A stretch of DNA of 64,000 bases from Metallumcola ferriviriculae (GCF_035573695.1 NZ_CP121694.1:1836501-1900500); one strand, 5' to 3'. Positions 25,212 through 35,519 are shown, counted from the stretch's first letter. The notes: generated by a model from the sequence alone, not told the origin. A program made the numbers and translations.

Positions 25212-26018
25212 GTGGATTATTCCATCGGTTTTATCGGTGGCGGTAAAATGGCGGAAGCCATTATCAGCGGTATCGTGACAAGTAATCTGATTTCCCAGCA
25301 AAATGTGTTTGTTGGAGAAATAAATGAAGCTAGACAGAAGTATTTACAGGAAGTTTACGGGGTAAATGTTTCCTCTGATAATAAGTGGGTAATTTCTCAA
25401 GCAGACTTGGTAATCCTAGCAGTAAAACCTCAATTGATGCAGCGGGTAGTAGGCCCTCTGCGGGAGATCTTTTCTCATCGGTTGGTGGTTTCTATTGCGG
25501 CAGGTATTACAATTAATAAGTTATCTGAAATGCTGCCCGACAAACAACCTATTATTCGCGTTATGCCAAATACACCGTGCCTTATTGGCCAGGGTATTTC
25601 CGCAATGGCACCAGGCGAAACCGTAACGGAAGAGCACTCAGCCAAAGCCAAAACTATTTTGTCGTCGGTGGGACAGGTCGTTATTACTGAAGAAAAGTAT
25701 CTAAATGCGGTAACTGGATTAAGTGGCAGCGGCCCTGCGTATGTTTATTTAATAATAGAAGCATTAGCGGACGCCGGTGTCTTGGCCGGGTTGGATAGGC
25801 ACATGGCCCTACAACTTGCCACACAGACTGTAATTGGCTCTGCCGCTATGGTCAAAGAAACCGGGAGTCATCCGGCACAGTTGAAAGATGCAGTGACCTC
25901 ACCGGGCGGTACTACCATTTCAGCATTGTATTCGTTGGAAAAAAATGGTGTGCGCGCGGCACTGATTGAAGCTGTCATCACAGCCATGAACCGAGCAGCC
26001 GAATTAAATGGGGAGTGA
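25212..26018 (+). CDS. proC: Pyrroline-5-carboxylate reductase
   Basis: NAD(P)H enzyme for the last step of proline synthesis. The Rossmann motif IGFIGGGKMAEAIISG is at the N-terminus; VVSIAAGITI, RVMPNTPCLIGQG and the signature TSPGGTTISALYSLE complete the family pattern. 268 aa from GTG 25212, which follows AAGGAGG. It is 12 bp after sepF; the proC-in-ylm arrangement is common in Clostridia. The stop overlaps the region of the yggT ribosome site. Confidence 0.94.
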   Translation: MDYSIGFIGGGKMAEAIISGIVTSNLISQQNVFVGEINEARQKYLQEVYGVNVSSDNKWVISQADLVILAVKPQLMQRVVGPLREIFSHRLVVSIAAGITINKLSEMLPDKQPIIRVMPNTPCLIGQGISAMAPGETVTEEHSAKAKTILSSVGQVVITEEKYLNAVTGLSGSGPAYVYLIIEALADAGVLAGLDRHMALQLATQTVIGSAAMVKETGSHPAQLKDAVTSPGGTTISALYSLEKNGVRAALIEAVITAMNRAAELNGE

Positions 26019-26023
26019 AGCAA

Positions 26024-26281
26024 ATGCCTTTTGATTTAAGATTAATTATTGACATAGCTTTTGAAGTGGTGTACTGGCTGATAATAGCGAGGGTGTTTCT
26101 TTCTTTTATTCGTCCCGATCCTTATCATCCGGTAGTCCGTTTTATTAACGAAACTACTGAACCAATTTTAGCGCCCTTCAGGCGGCTCATGCCTAGAGGT
26201 ACTTTGCCAGTGGATTTTTCTCCGTTTATTGCGATTATGGTGCTATATTTTGTTAGGTATTTATTACTAAGGTTATTTTAA
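26024..26281 (+). CDS. YggT family membrane protein
   Basis: 85-aa membrane protein with two hydrophobic segments (LIIDIAFEVVYWLIIARVFLSF and FIAIMVLYFVRYLLLRLF) around the conserved loop RPDPYHPVVRFINETTEPILAPFRRLMP. Family members influence division, DNA distribution or ion stress in various bacteria. ATG 26024 is preferred to the in-frame GTG 26015 because GGGGAG lies 8 bp before it; GTG 26015 would overlap the proC stop. Confidence 0.88.
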   Translation: MPFDLRLIIDIAFEVVYWLIIARVFLSFIRPDPYHPVVRFINETTEPILAPFRRLMPRGTLPVDFSPFIAIMVLYFVRYLLLRLF

Positions 26282-26312
26282 GAAATGACAAAAGTTTGAG
26301 GTGTTGAAACGA

Positions 26313-27101
26313 ATGTTGGACAGGCAACAGCTTTTATCACATATTAACGATAGAGAAGCACGCGAAACATTGATACGCTTACTTGACCTGGTGGATAATG
26401 CTATTGAGCGAAATAAGGAGCAGATTTCAAACTTTCTTGACCCCTATCACGCTGAGTTGGCTGTAGGGGTTTTAAAAAATATTGCGGATATTAGTTTTGA
26501 CTTTTTGGGGGGCTATGCTGCTGCAGAACGTAAGCGACTGGTGGTAGCACCTCAATTTATTGCTAAGGAGCAGCTATCTTCTAATATAGTCTGCCTGTGG
26601 ATAGAAGGGAATTTTAGTTTTATTCACGTCAGCCATCGGGATTTCTTAGGGGCGATATTATCCATGGGGATCAAGCGGGAAATGGTGGGAGACCTGCTTG
26701 TGATGTCACAAGGGTGTCAAGTATTGATGGATAGGGAGGTTGCTCAGTACGCGGATATAAATTTGACAAGTATTCATCAGGTGCCGGTGACTACAGAAAT
26801 TCGCAGCGTTAATAATCTGGAATTTGCTGAGACCAAAAGTAAAACTATCACGGCGACTGTAGCATCTATGAGGCTAGATACTGTAGCGGCAGCGGGATTT
26901 GGAGTTTCTCGCAGCAAAATGAGTAGCGAAATCAAGGCGCAGCGAGTGCGATTGAATTGGAAACCTGAGACTAACTCAGCGGCGGATGTTGAAGTGGGGG
27001 ATCTTATATCCTGTCGCAACAGAGGCAGGGTAATGGTGAAAGAAATAAAAGGAAAGAGTAAGAAAGGTCGCCAGCACTTGGTGCTGGAACGCTGGATTTA
27101 G
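26313..27101 (+). CDS. YlmH family S4 RNA-binding protein
   Basis: 262-aa cytoplasmic protein with an S4 RNA-binding domain at the C-terminus (residues about 185-255: MRLDTVAAAGFGVSRSKMSS, then VEVGDLISCRNRGRVMVKEI) and an N-terminal YlmH domain. YlmH is conserved between yggT and divIVA in Gram-positive bacteria; recent work in Bacillus links it to rescue of stalled ribosomes. The frame opens at GTG 26301, but ATG 26313 has GAGGTG at 26298-26303 and is preferred. Confidence 0.9.
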   Translation: MLDRQQLLSHINDREARETLIRLLDLVDNAIERNKEQISNFLDPYHAELAVGVLKNIADISFDFLGGYAAAERKRLVVAPQFIAKEQLSSNIVCLWIEGNFSFIHVSHRDFLGAILSMGIKREMVGDLLVMSQGCQVLMDREVAQYADINLTSIHQVPVTTEIRSVNNLEFAETKSKTITATVASMRLDTVAAAGFGVSRSKMSSEIKAQRVRLNWKPETNSAADVEVGDLISCRNRGRVMVKEIKGKSKKGRQHLVLERWI

Positions 27102-27186
27102 TTATTTTAGGTTGAACCAGAATACCATAAGCAGGTATCGGGGGTTTGACTGTCGAAAATAGAGGGGAAAAAGGGAGGGAACCACG

Positions 27187-27654
27187 ATGCTTACTCCATT
27201 GGACATTGGTGAAAAGGAATTCCGCCGCTCCATTCGCGGTTATAATGAAGAGGAAGTTGATAACTTCTTGGATAAAGTACTTAAGGATTATGAGCAGCTA
27301 TATAAGGAAAACCTTAGACTCAAACAGGAATTTGCTGAAATGGAGGAGAGTCTCTCTCATTACCGTGATCTTGAAGGGACACTTAATAAGACTTTGGTAT
27401 TAGCTCAAGAAACTGCCGACGAATTGCGCAAAAATGCCGAAAAGGAAGCGGAAATGCTCTATAATGAGGCAAGATTTAAGGGAGAAAAAATTGTATCAGC
27501 GGCAGAAGCACAAACGGCAAAAATAAATGAAGAGCAGCGAAGGTTAATACAGCAGACCAAAGTGTTTAAAGCTCAATTCAAAGCGGCGCTGCTCAGTCAA
27601 ATTGAGCTGTTGGAGGAAGCTGCCTCGGGTCAAAGCCTTAGTGTGGAGGAATAG
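27187..27654 (+). CDS. divIVA: DivIVA domain-containing protein
   Basis: Coiled-coil protein that gathers at curved membrane and directs division site, polar growth or spore chromosome placement. The N-terminal membrane-binding segment is MLTPLDIGEKEFRRSIRGYNEEEVDNFLD, followed by a long heptad-rich coiled coil to about residue 130 (KENLRLKQEFAEMEESLSHY, QETADELRKNAEKEAEM). 155 aa. GGGAGGG precedes the ATG. In some organisms the paralog GpsB has a similar N-terminus, but the position after ylmH favours DivIVA. Confidence 0.93.
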   Translation: MLTPLDIGEKEFRRSIRGYNEEEVDNFLDKVLKDYEQLYKENLRLKQEFAEMEESLSHYRDLEGTLNKTLVLAQETADELRKNAEKEAEMLYNEARFKGEKIVSAAEAQTAKINEEQRRLIQQTKVFKAQFKAALLSQIELLEEAASGQSLSVEE

Positions 27655-27657
27655 ACC

Positions 27658-27942
27658 GTGCTTAATATTGAGCATACTGACGATGTGGTACGCTTTAGGA
27701 TTAGGGTTCAGCCCAGAGCATCGAAGAACGAAGTTTCTGGTGTCTACCAGGATATGTTAAAGCTAAGACTTACTGCGCCGCCGGTGGACGGTGAGGCGAA
27801 TAAAGCCTGTGTGGAATTTTTCGCGAATAGGCTTTCTGTACCGAAGAAGAACGTTAAATTGGTGGCTGGATTTAAGGGAAGAACAAAAACCTTGGAGATT
27901 AAGGGTGTGTCTGCTGCAGATATACGTGGTTTAACTGAGTGA
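27658..27942 (+). CDS. YggU family DUF167 protein
   Basis: 94-aa small protein with the DUF167 pattern IRVQPRASKNEVSGV, LRLTAPPVDGEANKACVEFFA and VKLVAGFKGRTKTLEIKG. GTG 27658 follows GGAGG inside the end of divIVA. Function unknown although widely conserved; last gene of the ylm cluster. Confidence 0.88.
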   Translation: MLNIEHTDDVVRFRIRVQPRASKNEVSGVYQDMLKLRLTAPPVDGEANKACVEFFANRLSVPKKNVKLVAGFKGRTKTLEIKGVSAADIRGLTE

Positions 27943-27944
27943 AT

Positions 27945-27973
27945 TTGACTTATGTTTTTCTTATCGGTATAAT
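27945..27973 (+). promoter_or_regulatory. Sigma-A promoter of the ileS T-box operon
   Basis: TTGACT (27945-27950), 17-bp spacer, TATAAT (27968-27973), 20-30 bp before the first T-box stem. Confidence 0.8.
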
Positions 27974-27981
27974 AATAGCTA

Positions 27982-28236
27982 ATTTTATAGACAAAAGTGA
28001 TGAAGGAGACTAGTTGTCAAATACCTCTGTTTGCAGCGAACTCGGAAAGGTGGAAGCCGGGTACATGCATTGGACAATATCACTCCTGAACTAAAACCCC
28101 GAAAAGATTTAACAAGTAGGGTTTTTCGGTGTGCGCCGTTAATGCATGGTAAGAGACAGGTTAGCTAATACCTGTAATTAAGGTGGTACCGCGGGTTACC
28201 TCTCGTCCTTAAAGGATGAGGGGTTTTATTTATTTA
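27982..28236 (+). promoter_or_regulatory. T-box riboswitch (tRNA-Ile) and terminator
   Basis: The conserved T-box sequence AAGGTGGTACCGCG lies near 28181-28194; its TGGT bulge matches an acceptor end with discriminator A. The specifier codon ATC (Ile) is at 28079-28081 within AATATCACT. The stem-I GAAGCCGGGTACATGC segment is also present. CCTCTCGTCC and GGATGAGG (about 28200-28222) followed by T-rich sequence form the terminator that uncharged tRNA-Ile would prevent. ileS follows directly, so the specificity agrees with the gene. Confidence 0.93.
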
Positions 28237-28273
28237 ATAAAAAACAAACGAAAGTCTGAAGAGGTGACGAAAA

Positions 28274-31048
28274 ATGGAATACAATGAGACACTAAATTTA
28301 CCTAAGACCGACTTCCCCATGCGGGCTAAATTACCCCAGCGTGAACCAGAGGTTCTGGCAATGTGGGAAAGGGAAGATATCTACCAGAAGGTGCAGGAGC
28401 AATCACAGGGAAAACCCAAATTCATTCTTCATGATGGCCCCCCTTATGCGAACGGCAACATACATTTGGGTCATACGTTAAATAAGGTCCTTAAGGATAT
28501 GGTGGTAAAGTACCGTTCTATGGCCGGTTATGATGCACCATATGTTCCGGGATGGGATACCCACGGCCTGCCAATTGAGCAGCAGGCGATTAAGAACTTA
28601 GGGTTAGATAGGGACAAGACCAGCATTGTAGAGTTTAGGAATGAGTGCACGGAATATGCATTGAAATTTGTTGAAATTCAAAAAGAACAATTTAAGCGCT
28701 TAGGAATACGTGGTGACTGGGACAGGCCTTACATTACTTTAGCTCCGGAATTTGAAGCGGCCCAAATTGGTGTTTTTGGCGAGATGGCCAAAAAAGGATT
28801 TATTTATAAAGGGTTAAAACCGGTTTACTGGTGCGCAGATTGCCAGACTGCACTAGCAGAGGCAGAAATTGACTATCAAGACAAAAAATCTCCGTCTATT
28901 TTTGTTAAGTTTGCGGTTAAGGACGGACTAGACGTTCTCCCTGAAGATAATACTTTTGTAGTTATCTGGACGACCACGCCCTGGACTATCCCTGCTAATT
29001 TGGCGATAGCTGTTCAACCACAGTTTGAATATGTGTTGTTGGAAACACCCCAAGGAAAGCTTTTGGTAGCCAAGGAATTGTCTCAGCAGGTGATGGAACA
29101 GTGCGGCATTGAAGATTATTCTGTTGTAGGCAATTTCCAGGGGTCTGATCTGGAACGAATCGTATGTCGACATCCCCTCTTTGAACGGGATTCCTTGGTT
29201 ATTCTCGGTGACCATGTTACCCTTGAACAAGGGACCGGCTGCGTACACACTGCTCCCGGCCATGGTCTTGAGGATTATGAAGTAGGTAAAGCATATAACC
29301 TGCAAATATTATCTCCAATTGATGATAATGGCCGATTTACCGATGAAGTCGGACAATTCAGCGGACTTAAATATGATGAAGGCAATAAGGCTGTTACTGA
29401 AGCGTTGGATCAGGCAGGAGCTTTATTAAACCTGTCTTTTATCAAGCACCAATATCCCCATTGTTGGCGCTGCAAACATCCGGTCATATTTCGGGCAACC
29501 GAACAGTGGTTTGCCTCAATTGACGGTTTTCGTCAAAATGCGTTAGATGAAATTGACCAGGTACAATGGATACCTGCATGGGGTAAAGACCGTATTCATA
29601 ATATGGTTGCAGAACGCGGTGATTGGTGTATTTCTCGTCAACGCACTTGGGGCGTGCCCATTCCTATTTTCTATTGTGATAAATGTAATAAGGAAATTAT
29701 CAATGATGAGACCATCAATCATGTTCAGGATTTGTTCCGCGAACACGGTTCTAATATTTGGTTTGCCAAGGAAGCCAACGAATTGGTACCCGAAGGGTTA
29801 AAGTGTGATAAATGCGGCCACGGCGAATTCCATAAGGAAACAGACATTATGGACGTATGGTTTGATTCTGGTTCCAGCCATGCAGCGGTACTAGAGCAGC
29901 GTCCTGAGTTGGCATGGCCGGCTGACCTTTATCTAGAAGGAAGTGACCAACATCGGGGCTGGTTTAACTCTTCCTTATCAACAGCAGTAGCCACTCGGGG
30001 TAAGGCGCCATATAAGGCAGTTTTAACCCATGGTTTTTTGGTGGATGAGAAGGGTAGAAAAATGTCTAAATCGCTGGGGAATGGTATTGACCCCATGGAA
30101 GTAAGCGACAAAATGGGCGCCGACATCTTGAGGCTTTGGGTAAGTTCTGCTGATTACAAGCGGGATGTGGCTGCATCACCCAATATCATGAAGCAGATGA
30201 CAGAAGCATACCGCAAAATCAGAAATACCTCCCGATTTATCATAAGTAATCTTTATGACTTCGACCCGAGTAAAGATATGGTATCCGATGATAAACTGTC
30301 GGAGTTGGACCGTTGGGCACTGATGCGTCTTAACAAGCTGGTAGCTAAAGTAACTAATGCTTATGAAACTTATGAGTTTCATGTGGTTTATCATGCCGTG
30401 CACAATTTTTGTGTGGTGGATATGAGTTCATTTTACCTCGATATTATCAAAGATAGGTTATATTGTTCAGAACCGGACAGTGATATGCGAAGAGCGATAC
30501 AAACCACTATTTACAAAATTATTGATACTTTGGTACGTCTTCTGGCACCGGTGTTGGCTTTTACCAGTGAGGAAATCTGGCAGCATCTGCCAAAAGAAGA
30601 AGATTTGTTTAGTGTTCAACTGGCAGCATGGCCCCAAGTCGAAGAAAAGTATTTTGACGTCCAATTGGAAGAAAAATGGGCTAAGATTATCAGTATTAGG
30701 GAAGAAGTTGCCAAGGTATTGGAAAAAGCCCGGCAACAGAAAGTTATTGGCCATTCGTTGAATGCGCAGGTAAATCTTTATGCCGGCGGCAAATTATACG
30801 AATTCCTGGAGCCGCTCCGTGATCGGCTTTCCGAAATTTTTATTGTCTCCGATGTAAGGCTCTTACAACTGGATAAGGCACCGGCTGATGCAGTTACCAG
30901 CCAGGAAGTTCCTGATTTAACTATTCAGGCAGGACAGGCGCCGGGCGAAAAGTGCGAACGTTGTTGGCAGTTCAGTGATTATGTGGGTCAGGACCCCGAC
31001 CACACGACTGTTTGCAAACGCTGCGCTACGGTTGTAAAAAATTTATAA
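28274..31048 (+). CDS. ileS: Isoleucine--tRNA ligase
   Basis: Class I aminoacyl-tRNA synthetase of 924 aa. The HIGH-type motif is in GPPYANGNIHLGHTLNK (near residue 57-73), the KMSKS motif in EKGRKMSKSLGNG (near 595). The editing domain (TTTPWTIPANLAIAV) is intact, and the C-terminal zinc site is GEKCERCWQFSDY ... TVCKRC. This is the bacterial (type 1, mupirocin-sensitive-like) form judging by the C-terminal zinc finger. Expression is controlled by the upstream T-box. GAAGAGGTG precedes the ATG. Confidence 0.97.
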   Translation: MEYNETLNLPKTDFPMRAKLPQREPEVLAMWEREDIYQKVQEQSQGKPKFILHDGPPYANGNIHLGHTLNKVLKDMVVKYRSMAGYDAPYVPGWDTHGLPIEQQAIKNLGLDRDKTSIVEFRNECTEYALKFVEIQKEQFKRLGIRGDWDRPYITLAPEFEAAQIGVFGEMAKKGFIYKGLKPVYWCADCQTALAEAEIDYQDKKSPSIFVKFAVKDGLDVLPEDNTFVVIWTTTPWTIPANLAIAVQPQFEYVLLETPQGKLLVAKELSQQVMEQCGIEDYSVVGNFQGSDLERIVCRHPLFERDSLVILGDHVTLEQGTGCVHTAPGHGLEDYEVGKAYNLQILSPIDDNGRFTDEVGQFSGLKYDEGNKAVTEALDQAGALLNLSFIKHQYPHCWRCKHPVIFRATEQWFASIDGFRQNALDEIDQVQWIPAWGKDRIHNMVAERGDWCISRQRTWGVPIPIFYCDKCNKEIINDETINHVQDLFREHGSNIWFAKEANELVPEGLKCDKCGHGEFHKETDIMDVWFDSGSSHAAVLEQRPELAWPADLYLEGSDQHRGWFNSSLSTAVATRGKAPYKAVLTHGFLVDEKGRKMSKSLGNGIDPMEVSDKMGADILRLWVSSADYKRDVAASPNIMKQMTEAYRKIRNTSRFIISNLYDFDPSKDMVSDDKLSELDRWALMRLNKLVAKVTNAYETYEFHVVYHAVHNFCVVDMSSFYLDIIKDRLYCSEPDSDMRRAIQTTIYKIIDTLVRLLAPVLAFTSEEIWQHLPKEEDLFSVQLAAWPQVEEKYFDVQLEEKWAKIISIREEVAKVLEKARQQKVIGHSLNAQVNLYAGGKLYEFLEPLRDRLSEIFIVSDVRLLQLDKAPADAVTSQEVPDLTIQAGQAPGEKCERCWQFSDYVGQDPDHTTVCKRCATVVKNL

Positions 31049-31072
31049 GGGAACTTCGGCAAAACTTTAGCA

Positions 31073-31104
31073 ACTCCGTCCTCTTTTGGATGGAGTTTTT
31101 TTTG
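31073..31104 (+). terminator. Terminator after ileS
   Basis: ACTCCGTCC (31073-31081) and GGATGGAGT (31088-31096) form a 9-bp stem with one G-T style mismatch region, followed by eight T. Confidence 0.8.
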
Positions 31105-31242
31105 TGTACCTTTATGCATAAAATATAAAAAAGATTAGGTTGAGTTGTTGTCCAAAAAATTGTTTAAAATATGGCTTTACAGGCAAAATAATAAAAAATC
31201 CAGTTTTGTATAAGTTACTATCAAGGTAGGGGATGATGCTAA

Positions 31243-32325
31243 GTGACTAAATTAAAAAGAACCCCACTTTATCAAAGACATATGGCATTAGGCGCAAAGA
31301 TGGTGCCCTTTGGCGGATGGGAAATGCCGGTGCAGTACAGTGGCATTATTGAGGAACATCGCCAAGTAAGGGAAAACGCCGGGCTTTTTGACGTATCCCA
31401 TATGGGGGAAATAGTTGTTGAAGGCCAGACTGCTCTGGACACAGTGCAGCAAATTATTACCAACAATGCCGAAAGACTATCGCCGGGAGAAATACTTTAT
31501 TCACCTATGTGTCAGGAGGATGGAGGCATTATCGATGATTTGTTGGTATATCGTCTGGAGCCTGATAAATTTTTATTAGTAGTCAATGCAGGCAATAAGG
31601 ATAAAGATTATCAATGGATAAAAGATAATGCAGTGATTGACACTAACGTGATAGAGCGGTCTGATACATATGCTTTATTGGCTTTGCAAGGTCCTAAAGC
31701 AGTGGAAGTAATGGAGCAGGTTAGCGGTGACACTGCAGTACGATTAAAACCATTTACATTCGCTAGGATGAGTATCAAGAGTGTTGATTGCCTTGTTTCA
31801 AGAACCGGCTATACCGGTGAGGATGGTTTTGAAATTTACTGTCCTCCCGATGGGAGTGGCGAGTTATGGGACGAAATTTTAAGGAGCGATATGGTAAAAC
31901 CATGTGGTCTTGGGGCCAGGGATACGCTGCGTCTGGAAGCATCCTTGCCGCTTTATGGACATGAGTTAACTGAAAAGACTACACCTCTTGAAGCACGACT
32001 AAAATGGACAGTCAGCTGGGATAAGCAATTTATTGGCAAGGAAATCTTGGAGAAACAACGGCGGAATGGATTGGAACGAAAATTGGTGGGTTTGATGATG
32101 GAAGAGAGGGGAATACCACGAGAGGGGTATGAAATTCTAGTCGGTGAAGAAAGAGTTGGAGAAGTTACATCCGGTTCTTTAGCCCCTTACCTGGATAAAT
32201 ACGTAGCCATGGGCTATGTAGACAAAAGCAATGCAGTTGAGGGTCGCCCGCTGGCAGTCAGCATCCGCGGTCGTCAAAAGAAGGCCATTCTGGTGAAATT
32301 ACCATTTTATAAAAGGGAGGAATAA
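31243..32325 (+). CDS. gcvT: Aminomethyltransferase (glycine cleavage T protein)
   Basis: Transfers the methylene group from the lipoylated H protein to tetrahydrofolate and releases ammonia. N-terminal family pattern KMVPFGGWEMPVQY and SHMGEIVVEG; central SRTGYTGEDGFEIYCPP; CGLGARDTLRLEASLPLYG; C-terminal VGEVTSGSLAPYLDK. 360 aa, full length. GTG 31243 is the likely start. It heads gcvT-gcvH-gcvPA-gcvPB. The 138-bp region upstream (31105-31242) shows no glycine riboswitch pattern. Confidence 0.96.
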   Translation: MTKLKRTPLYQRHMALGAKMVPFGGWEMPVQYSGIIEEHRQVRENAGLFDVSHMGEIVVEGQTALDTVQQIITNNAERLSPGEILYSPMCQEDGGIIDDLLVYRLEPDKFLLVVNAGNKDKDYQWIKDNAVIDTNVIERSDTYALLALQGPKAVEVMEQVSGDTAVRLKPFTFARMSIKSVDCLVSRTGYTGEDGFEIYCPPDGSGELWDEILRSDMVKPCGLGARDTLRLEASLPLYGHELTEKTTPLEARLKWTVSWDKQFIGKEILEKQRRNGLERKLVGLMMEERGIPREGYEILVGEERVGEVTSGSLAPYLDKYVAMGYVDKSNAVEGRPLAVSIRGRQKKAILVKLPFYKREE

Positions 32326-32329
32326 AAAA

Positions 32330-32713
32330 ATGTATCCTCAAGAGTTAAAGTATTCAAAGGAACATGAATGGGCTAAAATCGAGGATAACCAAGTAACGTT
32401 AGGGATAACATATTTTGCTCAGCACCAGTTAGGGGATGTGGTGTTTGTGGAACTGCCTATGGAAGGAGACAGCTTTAAGAAGGGGGAAGGATTCGGCGTG
32501 GTGGAATCTGTCAAAGCGGTCTCTGACTTGTATGCGCCGGTTAGCGGCGAAGTGGTGAAGGTTAATGAGAAGCTGTTGGAGGCTCCGGAGTTGGTTAATG
32601 AAGACCCCTACGGTGATGGGTGGATGATAGTACTTAAGGTTAATGATACTGGTGAATTAGATGCTATGATGGATGCAGCCGCTTATGAGACATTTGTCAA
32701 GGAGGAGGAATAA
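32330..32713 (+). CDS. gcvH: Glycine cleavage system H protein
   Basis: Lipoyl carrier that shuttles the aminomethyl group between the P, T and L proteins. The lipoylation site is K62 in GFGVVESVKAVSDLYAP. The N-terminus YSKEHEWAKIEDNQVTLGIT is the family pattern. 127 aa, normal. GGGAGG lies before the ATG, 4 bp after gcvT. No gcvL or lipoate enzyme is in the window. Confidence 0.96.
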   Translation: MYPQELKYSKEHEWAKIEDNQVTLGITYFAQHQLGDVVFVELPMEGDSFKKGEGFGVVESVKAVSDLYAPVSGEVVKVNEKLLEAPELVNEDPYGDGWMIVLKVNDTGELDAMMDAAAYETFVKEEE

Positions 32714-34054
32714 ATGCACTTTCTCCCGCATACTGATGCCGACCGCAGTGAAATGTTTGCGGCGTTGGGTATAGAAGATTGGGATGGACTTTTTCAGGAC
32801 ATACCGGCAGCTTTACGTATCAAGGGCAAATTAAATCTTCCTGGTCCGATGTGGGAGGGTGAACTAAAAGCACATTTAGTATCACTGGCTGAAATGAACC
32901 AGACGATAGAGCAGTACACATCATTTCTTGGCGGGGGTACATATCGCCACGCTATTCCGTCGGTCGTTCCCGCACTACTGCAGCGTTCAGAATTTTACAC
33001 GGCATATACGCCTTATCAACCAGAAATAAGTCAGGGTACGCTCCAGGCCATCTTTGAGTTTCAGACCATGATATGTCAATTGACTGGTCTGGATGCTGCT
33101 AATGCGTCTATGTATGATGGCGCCACTGCTTTGGCTGAAGCAGTAATAATGTCCCTGCAGGTTAATCGTGCTAAACGAATTCTAGTGTCCGGGGCCTTAC
33201 ATCCCGAATATCGGCAGGTGCTGGATACCTATTTACAGGGTCTTGGTGTCAAGGTGGAGGAAGTACCCCTTTTTGACGGCCGAACACAACCAGAAAAGTT
33301 ACAGGAAATGTTGGATGATGATGTGGCAGCGGTGGTTGTGCAAAACCCTAACTTTTTTGGTACCGTGGAATCCGGTGGAGAGATCGGTAAAATTGTCAAG
33401 AACAGCAAAGCTCTGCTAATTGTAGCGGTTACTGACCCATCATCTCTTGCACTGTTATCAGCGCCGGGAGACTATGGGGCCGATATTGTGGTTGGTGAAG
33501 GCCAGGCATTTGGCAACCCTTTAAATTTCGGCGGCCCTTTACTAGGTTTTTTTGCTGTTGGTAATAAATTTATCCGGCGCATGCCCGGTAGAATTGTCGG
33601 CCAAACCGAAGATGAAAGTGGTAAACGCGGATTCGTACTAACCCTTCAGGCGCGGGAGCAGCATATAAGAAGAGAAAAAGCATCATCGAATATTTGTACC
33701 AACGAGGCATCTTGTGCGCTTGCTGCTACGATTTATTTAAGCTATATGGGCAAGCACGGAATGGCAGGGTTAGCCCGACTACTTTATCAAAGGGCGCATT
33801 ATTTCCAGACAAAGATTACCCAAATTAACGGTGTAGAAGCAGCATTTAACAGTCCTTATTACCGGGAATTTGTGGTTAAGGTTCCCGATTTGGAGGATGT
33901 TCTTGACAGATTGGCACACCAGGGAGTGTTAGCTGGAATCAATCTAGAAAAGTTCCATTCTCCATTAAAAGACCATTTGTTGGTTTGTGTTGATGAGTTG
34001 ACGACTCCTGAGCAGTTGGACCAGGCAATATCACGATGGGAGGGTCTAGCATGA
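32714..34054 (+). CDS. gcvPA: Glycine dehydrogenase (decarboxylating) subunit 1
   Basis: N-terminal half of the two-subunit P protein, which decarboxylates glycine. Begins [19 protein letters not shown]; other segments are [57 protein letters not shown] and [20 protein letters not shown]. 446 aa, full size for subunit 1. It lacks the PLP lysine, which is in subunit 2. Start ATG is adjacent to the gcvH stop; GAGGAGG lies in the end of gcvH. Confidence 0.95.
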   Translation: MHFLPHTDADRSEMFAALGIEDWDGLFQDIPAALRIKGKLNLPGPMWEGELKAHLVSLAEMNQTIEQYTSFLGGGTYRHAIPSVVPALLQRSEFYTAYTPYQPEISQGTLQAIFEFQTMICQLTGLDAANASMYDGATALAEAVIMSLQVNRAKRILVSGALHPEYRQVLDTYLQGLGVKVEEVPLFDGRTQPEKLQEMLDDDVAAVVVQNPNFFGTVESGGEIGKIVKNSKALLIVAVTDPSSLALLSAPGDYGADIVVGEGQAFGNPLNFGGPLLGFFAVGNKFIRRMPGRIVGQTEDESGKRGFVLTLQAREQHIRREKASSNICTNEASCALAATIYLSYMGKHGMAGLARLLYQRAHYFQTKITQINGVEAAFNSPYYREFVVKVPDLEDVLDRLAHQGVLAGINLEKFHSPLKDHLLVCVDELTTPEQLDQAISRWEGLA

Positions 34055-35487
34055 CAGAACCGGTAATTTTTGAACTCAGTCGCCCGGAGCGGAAGGCTTA
34101 TTCATTGCCGGATGTTGGTGTGCCCGATCAAGCGGTACAGCTACCGGATGGGATGCTGCGGGAAAGTGCGGCGGTGTTACCGGAAATTAGTAAGCAGGAG
34201 CTTGTGAGGCACTTTAACCACTTGTCCCGGTTGAATTACGGTGTAGATACCGGATTCTATCCGCTGGGTTCCTGTACTATGAAATATAATCCCAAGGTTA
34301 ACGAATGGGGTGCTGCTTTGTCCGGTTTCACACAAGTGCATCCGTATCAGCGAGAAGAAGACTGTCAGGGAGCTTTAGCACTGCTTCATTTCATGGAAAA
34401 TTATTTGGCCGAGATTGGTGGAATGGATAGAGTGACGCTGCAGCCGGCCGCAGGTGCCCAAGGTGAACTCACCGGTATGAAGATTATCAGTGCTTACCAC
34501 CATCACCGGGGTGAAGGAAAGCGCCGACAGGTGATTGTACCGGATTCCGCTCATGGTACAAACCCGGCTACTGCAGCAATGTGCGGCTTTACAACGGTGG
34601 AAGTGGCTTCAAATGATCGGGGTGAAGTGGACTTGCATGGATTGGAAAAACTTTTGAGCGACGAAACAGCGGCATTAATGTTAACTAACCCCAATACATT
34701 AGGATTGTTTGAAACCCAAATTGAAAAAATTTCTGAGATGGTTCATGATGCCGGCGGCCTCTTATATTATGACGGTGCTAATATGAATGCAATTATGGGC
34801 ATCTGTAAACCCGGGGATATGGGTTTCGATGTAGTCCATTTTAATCTGCATAAGACTTTTAGTGCTCCTCACGGCGGCGGCGGTCCGGGTTCTGGCCCGG
34901 TGGGTGTAAAACATTTTTTAGCTCCATTTTTGCCAGTTCCTACCGTAGAATATGAAGAAGAAGGCAGTACTTTTTATTGGGACTATGCCCGGGATTTAAG
35001 TATTGGCAAAATAAAATCATTCTATGGAAACTTCAATGTAATTGTTAAAGCATACACATATATTCGAGCGCTGGGTGCCGATGGTCTGACAGATGTGAGC
35101 AGACACGCAGTACTAAATGCAAACTATTTAAAACAATTACTGCATGAACGATATGGGATTCCCTTCGACCGGGTATGTAAGCACGAGTTTATCATGCAGC
35201 CTAAACAAAAAGATGTGCATACTTTGGACATTGCCAAGCGATTAATAGATTACGGTTATCATCCGCCAACAATCTATTTTCCGTTGGTCGTCTCAGAAGC
35301 GATGATGGTTGAACCCACTGAAACCGAAAGCAAAGAAACATTGGAAAAGTTTGCTGAAGTAATGAAACTAATCATTACAGAAGCAGTTAAAGATCCCAAG
35401 CTTTTAACTGAAGCACCCCATCACGCACCAGTTGGTCGTTTGGACGAAGTAGCCGCAGCGCGCAAACCGAAATTAAAATGGCTGTAA
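34051..35487 (+). CDS. gcvPB: Glycine dehydrogenase (decarboxylating) subunit 2
   Basis: C-terminal half of the P protein, 478 aa. The PLP lysine is K268 in [20 protein letters not shown]; other conserved segments are [28 protein letters not shown] and [20 protein letters not shown] 34051 overlaps the gcvPA stop by four bases (ATGA) and has GGGAGGG 7 bp upstream, so it is preferred over the in-frame ATG 34036. Split GcvP is the usual state in Firmicutes. Confidence 0.95.
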   Translation: MTEPVIFELSRPERKAYSLPDVGVPDQAVQLPDGMLRESAAVLPEISKQELVRHFNHLSRLNYGVDTGFYPLGSCTMKYNPKVNEWGAALSGFTQVHPYQREEDCQGALALLHFMENYLAEIGGMDRVTLQPAAGAQGELTGMKIISAYHHHRGEGKRRQVIVPDSAHGTNPATAAMCGFTTVEVASNDRGEVDLHGLEKLLSDETAALMLTNPNTLGLFETQIEKISEMVHDAGGLLYYDGANMNAIMGICKPGDMGFDVVHFNLHKTFSAPHGGGGPGSGPVGVKHFLAPFLPVPTVEYEEEGSTFYWDYARDLSIGKIKSFYGNFNVIVKAYTYIRALGADGLTDVSRHAVLNANYLKQLLHERYGIPFDRVCKHEFIMQPKQKDVHTLDIAKRLIDYGYHPPTIYFPLVVSEAMMVEPTETESKETLEKFAEVMKLIITEAVKDPKLLTEAPHHAPVGRLDEVAAARKPKLKWL

Positions 35488-35519
35488 GTATAAATTCTAG
35501 TCCTACAGGAGGAATAGTT

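Noticed and set aside
31105-31242. Glycine riboswitch before gcvT
   Set aside because: No recognisable core and too little space for the tandem form.
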